Source of the DNA: Priapulus caudatus
Taxonomy: Eukaryota > Priapulida > Priapulimorpha > Priapulimorphida > Priapulidae
DNA length: 23,095 bases
Assembly (NCBI RefSeq): GCF_000485595.1
Contig: NW_014577585.1
Coordinates: 190,485-213,579, forward strand
Reading direction: 5' to 3'
Shown here one piece after another: positions 1-23,095 of this stretch (its first letter is position 1; each line of letters opens with the position of its first letter). The position numbers were made by a program, and so were the translations under genes. A model generated the notes under the pieces. That model had not been told where the DNA came from. It made no database searches and worked only from the letters and a program-made list of their open reading frames with translations.

Positions 1-240
1 ATCCAAGAGCTTCCGGGGGCTCCGCCCCGTGGACCCCACCCATTAAGGGCTTTGCGCCAAGGCACTCGCGGTGACCGTGTGCGCTACTCGCGCACACTCT
101 TCATATACATTATGATGGAAGTAACAGCGAAATCATCCCCCCTACAACTGAGGACCTGTCTACGCCACTGCTATCAGAGCACCCGCCGGAGTTCCAGGAG
201 AAGGAGTCCCCTAACACGAGGCGGCGCCACTAGACACGCC
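1..240. repeat. GC-rich repeat-like stretch with short open frame
   Basis: Bases 1-65 are C/G-rich with short inverted pieces (GGGGGCTCCGCCCC) and read like an end of a dispersed repeat. From 75 a + frame is open to a TAG at 231, with a composition-biased tail (about SEHPPEFQEKESPNTRRRH). It could be the end of a neighbouring gene or repeat debris. No domain recognised. Confidence 0.3.
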
Positions 241-270
241 AGTCCTGCTATTCTTCGTCTATGATATTTG

Positions 271-358
271 CATAGATATAGAATACAGAAGAAAAAAATA
301 TATAAAATAGATATCGAATTTTAATGCAGATGTAGAATTCTGTATTCTAATATCTATG
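271..358. repeat. Inverted repeat upstream of Lon start
   Basis: CATAGATATAGAATACAGAA at 271-290 pairs with TTCTGTATTCTAATATCTATG at 338-358, with one extra base in the right arm and a 47-base AT-rich loop. A second ATGCAAA just right of it (368-374) mirrors TTTGCAT on the left. It sits 70 bases before the Lon ATG. It may be a small MITE remnant or a structured 5' leader. Confidence 0.6.
301..306 (+). promoter_or_regulatory. TATA-like sequence before Lon
   Basis: TATAAA lies within an AT-rich loop 121 bases before the ATG. Lon genes usually have broad promoters, and this match could arise by chance in such AT-rich sequence. Confidence 0.2.
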
Positions 359-426
359 GATATTTCTATGCAAAGAACGCAATAATAAAACAAGTGAACA
401 GATCCAATATAAACAAGTGTTGCAAC

Positions 427-16933
<16,507 letters not shown>

Positions 16934-17143
16934 TGAGAGCTGATAACAGTGGCCACAATGCCAAGATTAGCTGCCCGCTCCCTATCCAAAACGTAGAAGT
17001 ATGTATATTTAAAAGCGTAGTCAATGATCATTTATTTTACACGTTTTTTTGTTGTGAAAAGAAGTCACAACTCTCCTTGTAGTATCAGAGGGCTGTTAGA
17101 TAGAAGACAAGTTTTCATGCGGTCGGCCATATCTATTGTCGTC

Positions 17144-18292
17144 TTTAGCTCATCTGACATAGTCAGATGCAGCTTGTAGAATCGCATGATCGTCCGTGCG
17201 TCCGTCCGTCCGTCCGTCCGTCCGTCAACAGTTGGGCACAAATCTTAACCGCTCGACGTACGGTCACGATATTCGGGACGTGGGGGGGTAATCCGAAAAC
17301 GAGTTGGGATGTCGAAGCTGGGGGTCAAAGGTCAAAGGTCAAGAGGTGTAAAATAAGGGGGAACATTCACTCCTTAACTTAAGGTATAGGGAGGAAATGC
17401 AGAATTGCGGCACAAATCTAAACGGCTCGACCTAGGCTCGTGATAGTCGGTGTATAGCATCATGGTAGGAAAAGCCATCACTGTGCCGAAATTGGAGGTC
17501 ACAGGTCAAAGGTCAATGGGCACAGGGCAGATTTTAGACATTTTCTGAGGACATGGTCTGACGGAGCGATTGAAAAACTTTTTTGTTTCAGCGGTGACCT
17601 AGCATTTTTATGGCTTTATTGAAAGGACCATGAAATGTCCCTTCTGCTGGCATGCGAAGAGTAAGTGTCGGATAACCTTTTGACCCTCAAGAGGAGGGTT
17701 AAACATGGATTTGTTGACTGTCTGTTAGAAAGAATTTGACTGCCGGATTTGCTAGTAGAATCTATACATGCCTGGATGTATGAGGCTACAATGTCACAGT
17801 GAAATTTCAAAAGCTAAATTTGGTTAAAGAAGGTTTATGCTCCTTAAATCGTATAATTTATATGGCATTCTGTAGTGTCAGTATGTTACATGTAACGTAT
17901 GCCACTGCCAGTGTTGTGGTACTGTGGAGTTTTTGCCTTAATTGGTTACAGGTGGCAGCTCTCTATTGCGCAGCCTGTAGGCTTGCGTAGGTAAATGGAT
18001 GAGTGTTTACCTATTCTGTCTTGCAGATAGTTGTTGCTGCTACGTATGATGGGAGCTTCCATCTTTAATCTGAAGACACTTAAACGTACGCGCCATCTCG
18101 TGGCAACTTTCATAACGATCCCAACGAACATTCTTTTGAGAAGGTTCCTGATACCATCCCTGTGCATTCCACTGTTTCGGCATGTATGTGAACACATTTG
18201 GGACTAACAGGGTTTACTAGAATCCCACCACTCCACCACAGAGTCACCGCAGTAGACGTTAGATGAGCGCTGTCGCTATGCGGCACTTGTTT
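17144..18292. mobile_element. Terminal-hairpin repeat family, copy E (best preserved), 3' of Lon
   Basis: The cleanest copy, about 1.15 kb: TTTAGCTCATCTGACATAG start with a perfect 8-bp hairpin, (GTCC)n near 17191-17226, three AGGTCA-type half-sites at 17322-17341, a second AGGTCA cluster near 17490-17515, and end GCGGCACTTGT. It starts 211 bases after the Lon stop and could lie inside the 3' UTR. It has no coding capacity. Confidence 0.75.
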
Positions 18293-19034
18293 TATATGTC
18301 AAGCACGATTATTAAAATACATTCTCTTTAGAAAGCTGATCTATCATGAGATGATGATCAATGTACCTTAACTGTGGAGCCGGTGATATTATGCGAGCAT
18401 AACTGGGATTAATAATAAATTATTTTCAATTGCTAATACTAGTCTTTTGTTTATATCTATTAAATTTTCTTCTGTGTTATGTACTGCTGTTAATATATAG
18501 CCTCAAGCTTATTTTATATGAATTATTTAGACAATAATACACTTATGAAATAAAATTATGACTGTGTGACATGCATAAACCATATGCACGTACTATATTT
18601 TTTTATTTAATATATACATATTTGTATATATCTCAAACAATTATCACCATAACCTCGTAAGCTCGTATGTAATAGTCATCAAAGTCCAGGGGACTATATC
18701 GAAGACGGAGAGACAAGTTGAGCCATACTATATTGTAGTCGGGGAAATTACAGCTACACAGGTGAATTCACTGGATTTGTAGTAAAGCTGTAAGAACTCA
18801 AGAATGACACATTAAGCCAGAAATAACGTTAAAGCCACAATAATGTTTAATCAAGATTATTCATATTTCAGTAACAAGATTCTCTCTCCAAACCAATTCA
18901 AAGAATTGTTGCTTCTAACACAAATCACGTACTATAGCCGCACAACTTTACTCGGCCGATTAGATCATGCTGTCTACTGTCTGCTCGCTAAACTACACTA
19001 TTTCTCTACCTCTCGAAATCGACACGCGCTTTTG

Positions 19035-19082
19035 CTTTTATATGAGCGCCCGAAAAATGGTCGTCTTTGCTCCCTTCACGTG
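19035..19082 (-). promoter_or_regulatory. Candidate leftward promoter: E-box and TATA
   Basis: On the minus strand GTCACGTGAAGG (E-box CACGTG at 19077-19082) is followed about 35 bases later by a TATAAAAG (19035-19042). The order and spacing suit a TATA promoter. No open frame of note follows on the minus strand, so the product, if any, is unknown. Confidence 0.35.
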
Positions 19083-19481
19083 ACGCAGTTTTCCCACTTC
19101 ATTGCCGAATACGGTAACCAAAACGAGCAAGCAACTTCCTCGCTCTTCGTTCTTTTGCTGAAATTCTACTGCGCAGTTTGTCTCTCTCTGGCCGGGTTAT
19201 TCTTGACCAGATATGAGTCATGTGCCAACGTGGCACAGAACACGTACGCGAGTTCCAACACGCTAGTTCTCCAGTGTATAGAACCATGCCCTATATGTTT
19301 AGCCAGCTTTCCATATTGTGTTACTCCATTTAACCGGATAACATCCCATTCACCACTATAGCAAGTCAAGCATTGCTACTTTCATAATTATGAAGCTACA
19401 TTCATGTAAACTACACGCTTACAATAATTATAACGATACACTGAAAACCGAAATGCCGATATACTGATATATACATGAACA

Positions 19482-19525
19482 TCAGGAGTAGATAATAGGG
19501 ATAATTCCCTATTATCTACTCCTGA
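19482..19525. repeat. Perfect palindrome, 20-bp arms, 4-base loop
   Basis: TCAGGAGTAGATAATAGGGA (19482-19501), TAAT, then its exact reverse complement (19506-19525). Outer flanks ACATGAACATCAGG and CCTGATGAACATGT add imperfect pairing. No target duplication is evident. Confidence 0.9.
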
Positions 19526-20056
19526 GGACCTGATGAACATGTTACAGTTAATGTGGGTTATTTTATTTTACCTCCAGTATATTAGTACACAGACAGGCGT
19601 TAATATATAACGTTAATTATAGACATAGATATTTACATAGATACATACATAGGTATAGACTTGGGGTAGTATCTATGATATAGACGATAGCTGCTTGTTA
19701 GTACAAACATGCAACGGGTTTTCTGTTTATTCCGACCGCTAGGTGGCAGCTGCAGTCTGATGGATTAATCGACACAGATCTGAGTTTCCAACTCCATTCA
19801 TTGACATTGGTTACGAGTTTAGCAGAAGATTTTTTTCATTTCAAACATCCCTTTTCTCTTTTTGTGTAATGTTGCGGGGGATCTTCAATGGTTACAAGGC
19901 GTGGTTTTCTAAAAGTGTACACATAGAATTCAAGAAAAAGTGGTGTAAGAAAACGCGTCAAGTTTAAATTATAAGTATATTACTAGGTCGAGCCTAAACC
20001 GACCAGGCTCTCCGACTGTTACACGACGGAGGAGTGACGGGTGACGGAGGAGGCCA

Positions 20057-20215
20057 CGTAGTGTCACTGGCAGCAAGAACCACTCCGCTGCAGCTACAGC
20101 ACACACACGGCCATTGTCTATATATAACATCATAAAAATATATGTTATATATAGACAATGGCCGTGTGTGTGCTGTAGCTGCAGCGGAGTGGTTCTTGCT
20201 GCCAGTGCGTAGTGT
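20057..20215. mobile_element. Fold-back MITE: 66-bp perfect TIRs, 8-bp target duplication
   Basis: The left arm 20065-20130 (starting CACTGGCAGCAAGAACC) and the right arm 20142-20207 are exact reverse complements, 66 of 66 by eye, with an 11-base spacer at 20131-20141. Both sides are flanked by CGTAGTGT (20057-20064 and 20208-20215), a target site duplication. The 8-bp length fits hAT- or P-type transposases. The TIR start (CACTGG) is not the usual hAT CAGNG, so the superfamily is uncertain. There is no coding content. Confidence 0.9.
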
Positions 20216-20272
20216 TAGGCGAGATGGGAACTTGTGGCTAGGTCGAGCCTAGTGCTGATAGGGTCTATGTCC

Positions 20273-20357
20273 CCCAGGGTACTGCCGGAACGTACCCTGG
20301 GTACGGTCCGGTATACCGGAACGTACCCTGGTACTATCTAATATGCCGGACCGTACC
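20273..20357. repeat. Cluster of nested GTAC/CCGG palindromes
   Basis: CCCAGGGTAC (20273-20282) pairs with GTACCCTGGG (20292-20301). CCGGAACGTACCCTGG is repeated at 20285 and 20316 (31-base period). CCGGTATACCGG at 20308-20319 is a perfect palindrome. GGTACGGTCCGG (20300-20311) pairs with CCGGACCGTACC (20346-20357). It directly precedes the LINE remnant. Confidence 0.8.
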
Positions 20358-21700
20358 TCGCCTACTCTCGCATGTATTTATATAAGGAAAGACTTTGCTT
20401 ACAACCTGAGACCTGATATGTTTAAAATTGGGCTAGGAAGCAATATGGGCTCGAAATATTACTGCCACGAACAAAACCACATATTAACCGGTGTTTGTTA
20501 TAGACCACAAAAACAAGGAACTTCTTTGAATTACTAGAGAATGTATGCATTTCTACGGAAATTTGTGGAGTTAGAATTATTATTCTAGAGTGATTTTAAG
20601 TCAATATACTCAGTAAACCCATAGATATGGATCAGGACCACATTAAATCATTCAAAAAAATTCTGCTATCAATTTTCGATTTAAAACAATTAATTACCAG
20701 CTCGCACTAGGTAACAAGTTCATCAGAATCAGCAATGGACTTAATAATGGTTCGGATGCGGATAAGATTTGCCAGTCGCGGTACTATAGTTATGGTATAA
20801 GGATCATTTCCTAAAACATACTGTACAAGGAAAATCTATTACTATAGAAAGGTTATAGGTAAGCATCGTACTACTCGGAATTAGGTCAATGAAACACCTA
20901 CCGAGCCAGAGGTATTAAGAGATCCTAATGAAAAATAAATGCATTGGCTTCAGATATCTTGGAATTCAGATTATCTATAGATATAGCAATGGGTAAATTT
21001 TAAAAACCTAGTCTCTTGACAGCCATCGACTGTACACCATTTAAGCGGTCAAGAATAACAACAGATGATCAAGAGACATGGTTTTCAACTCGAGATAATA
21101 AGGAACTTATTAGGGAAAGGGACAGAAAATATTACAATTCATGAGAAATAAGGATGAAATTGACTTTAGGGATTTCAAGCTTATCTTAGAACAAAGTTAC
21201 AGAAGAGATTAAGAGGGGCAAAAGTCCGCATTTTTTATACAGAAAAGATTGCGAAAGCAACAAGAATATAGCCTAAAGAAGCTTAGGCAACTCCTAATAA
21301 AGTAATGGGGTATGAACAATAAAAGAAATATAGCTCGCGTCAGGTAGGCTTTAAAAATTGGGGACAATACTATTGTTTTGCAAAAGGCAAAAGGGTATGC
21401 AGATTAGGCTTAATACTTTTTACAAACTGGCCTCGACCCTAGTTGGGAAAAATTGCCCAAAAATAGTCTGGCATTTTACGATGAGACACGAGTAACTAAT
21501 TTACCTATAGAGACAGCTAGAGGAGTACTAGAAATAATTTTAAAATTTCTCTGTGAAGCAAGAAGAGTATGTCTTAAAGGGTACTTAAATGAACATTAAT
21601 ACCCTGATAAGGCTTTACAGGTTAGATAACAAATTACAGCTAAATTTATAAAGATGGTCTGGAGCAAATTGGATTTTGTGAGGTGCTATTTAACATATGT
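20343..21700 (+). pseudogene. Decayed non-LTR retrotransposon (endonuclease to RT linker)
   Basis: Broken frames carry the order of an apurinic-type endonuclease of LINEs: IYIRKDFAYNLRPD, then GVCYRPQKQ (near 20490), a damaged GDFN motif with two stops (near 20580-20600), LKQLITSS and TRVTSSSESAMDLIMV (near 20685-20750), and DHFLTYCTRKI (near 20806). Later fragments (RERDRKYYNS, IKRGKSPHF, KIGDNTIVLQ) fit the linker before reverse transcriptase. There are many stops and shifts, and no RT catalytic motif was found. The right limit is approximate. Confidence 0.7.
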
Positions 21701-21719
21701 ATCAACTGTATAAATGTCT

Positions 21720-22370
21720 CTCATGAATAATATACCAGATGATTATAAGAAATGTGCAAGCGATGAGTCACTCCCTTGTTCAGCAAAAAAGGGAAAGTTC
21801 AAAGCCGATCCAGATGCGAGACGATACTAGAGAAGCGATTGCCAGAAAGGCAGATGTTGACTCCAATTGCGCTGAAGCGCAGATTTTTTCGCGCGAAGTC
21901 ATCGCCGGCAAGCAGCGCACGCGTACCGCGCAACGTCCTACGACAGTATATGTCAGCGCTGCGCTATGGATCCGTGCGCCGAATGAAATTGGCCGGGCGC
22001 CAGCGATCCATAGCTGCCAGCATACAGTTCCGCGTCATTATTAGTGGGGGACATCAGAGGGTAGACCATTATTGGGACGGTCAACAGTGTTGACTGTCTC
22101 TATATTGAAAACTGTAACCGTAGTAAATGCTGTTTCGTTGAACCGAGCTGTGTGACGCGATCACAGAAAGACTGTCGAAATTCTGACTTTCGCGAAACTG
22201 CCTCAGTAATGGAAAACGGCTTCAGAATCACGAAACACCTACCGGCCCTCTTTCGCGCCCCAGTACGCTGTCAACGTTTTTGCACGTTCCAAATGGCGAG
22301 GCTCGTACGGGAGTTGGAAAGGCAGTGCGCGCACTGCCCGCCGTTCGTATTAGTCCTCATTTAGATCGCG
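21720..22370 (+). pseudogene. Decayed frame of unknown, probably transposon, origin
   Basis: Three overlapping + frames share the sense-like pieces. KKGKFKADPDARRY ends at a stop (near 21786-21828), TREAIARKADVDSN continues it in another frame, and RITKHLPALFRAPVRCQRFC with ARLVRELERQCAHCPPF is open at 22152-22364. Local GC is higher than on either side. The pattern suggests one Lys/Arg-rich frame broken by shifts. I do not recognise the family. Confidence 0.35.
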
Positions 22371-23095
22371 TGGCTTACGTCTCTCGCAATGCCTCCTCGG
22401 CTTAAGTGCTTAAGTCGAACTTTCATCCATGGTTCGCTAGAACTTTTCTCCGGAGGTGCGGAGTCGGGTCCTGGAGGCTCTAATATATAGCTTTGCGCCA
22501 TCTCTAAGCTTTTTAACCTTCTCGTTGCAAGCAGCAGTAGGCGCCTATAGCTTAGATTACACTTAACAATTTCGTAGGTAATTTATAGTTTTATTTTCGC
22601 TAATTTAGTTAGCATGTAATATTTTATTTGTGAACACGCTTCAAGTGCCGTGTGTCTAGTTTAGCCTAGGAGGTTATTGCTGAACCCTAGCAAAGAGGGC
22701 GTTTCTTGCTAGTTGAAGTAGTCTAGTAGTACTAACGCTGGGCTCTACAGAGGAATAGAGAAGATGGGCTCCCAATAATTATAGTGGCGGCCCCAATGTA
22801 TGGCAATGGCCACTAAACCCTAATGTCATTTCACCCTCAATCTAATGGGGTAATATACTATATCAATTATCATTAGGTTAGAGCGTTTCAATATTGGTTA
22901 GGCGTTCGTCAGTTATTAGGTAAGTTAGTAATACTCAGTAACAGAGTTAGTCATTATTACTATTACTAATTAGCTCTGCGGTTGCTCTTTGCGCATGAGT
23001 ACAACTTTCAGTAGCTACTAGCTCAGTAGTACTCTTTTCGACTTGGCAAGTAGTACTATGTAAGACTAGGGGTGAGTAGTAGTGCTGGCGGGTGA
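22371..23095. other. No gene seen; repeat-like end region
   Basis: AT-rich, with the motif TAGTAGTACT or close variants recurring (22723, 23023, 23049, 23077) and CCCCAATG/CAATGGCC pieces near 22790-22815. It may be a retroelement flank continuing beyond the window. Nothing else can be supported. Confidence 0.4.

Larger units (their letters stand above)
18293..19981. other. Intergenic region, no gene assigned
   Basis: AT-rich. It holds AATAAA at 18549-18554, a possible leftward promoter near 19035-19084 and a palindrome at 19482-19525. A 172-codon open frame at 18843-19361 (+) has no recognisable domain and probably is not a gene. Confidence 0.5.

Noticed and set aside
394-426. Alternative Lon start upstream of 427
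   Set aside because: The codon at 394 is GTG. ATG 427 is the first in-frame ATG and has a good initiation context.
18843-19361. 172-codon + strand open frame
   Set aside because: Leu/Tyr/Ser/His-rich with no domain, no splice logic and ordinary codon bias. The minus-strand promoter motifs overlap it.
22371-23095. LTR or primer-binding site at the right end
   Set aside because: TGGCGGCCCC near 22784 looks loosely like a primer-binding site, but no paired LTR or coding region supports it.

Overview
The window is genomic DNA from an animal, most likely a marine invertebrate, but I cannot name the species. The evidence is a 20-exon gene with canonical GT-AG introns, a protein that reads as animal mitochondrial Lon, several families of dispersed repeats, and a short TTAGGG array (the telomere unit of most non-arthropod animals).

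The one gene that can be fully supported is the mitochondrial Lon protease gene (LONP1-type) on the + strand, from the ATG at 427 to the TAG at 16931-16933. I joined 20 exons by matching the translation to the animal Lon family and requiring GT-AG borders and matching phases. They total 3147 nt, exactly 1049 codons, giving a 1048-residue protein with a mitochondrial presequence, LON substrate-binding domain, coiled coil, AAA+ module and Ser-Lys protease domain, with no break. In the mitochondrial matrix it would degrade misfolded and oxidised proteins and bind mitochondrial DNA.

Layout: 1-426 holds a GC-rich repeat-like stretch, a short open frame and an inverted repeat. Exon 1 is followed by a 2.1-kb intron made mostly of transposon sequence. 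Exons 2-15 (3193-10409) are fairly compact, with a minisatellite filling intron 8. Intron 15 (10410-14068) is a 3.7-kb repeat landing zone: three copies or fragments of one transposon family, a CpG- and C-rich island with a CRE, a tRNA-like element and telomeric repeats. Exons 16-20 follow, with a further MITE-like element in intron 18. A near full-length copy of the main transposon family lies 211 bp after the stop codon (17144-18292).

From 18293 to the end there is no intact gene. There is a possible leftward promoter near 19035-19084, a 20-bp-arm palindrome, a 143-bp fold-back element with 66-bp perfect arms and an 8-bp target duplication, a cluster of small palindromes, a decayed non-LTR retrotransposon (about 20343-21700), another decayed frame (about 21720-22370) and about 700 bp with nothing identified.

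The most notable items are the fold-back element, the five-copy repeat family with a terminal hairpin and AGGTCA clusters, and the transposon-like end lying at the exon 1 splice donor.
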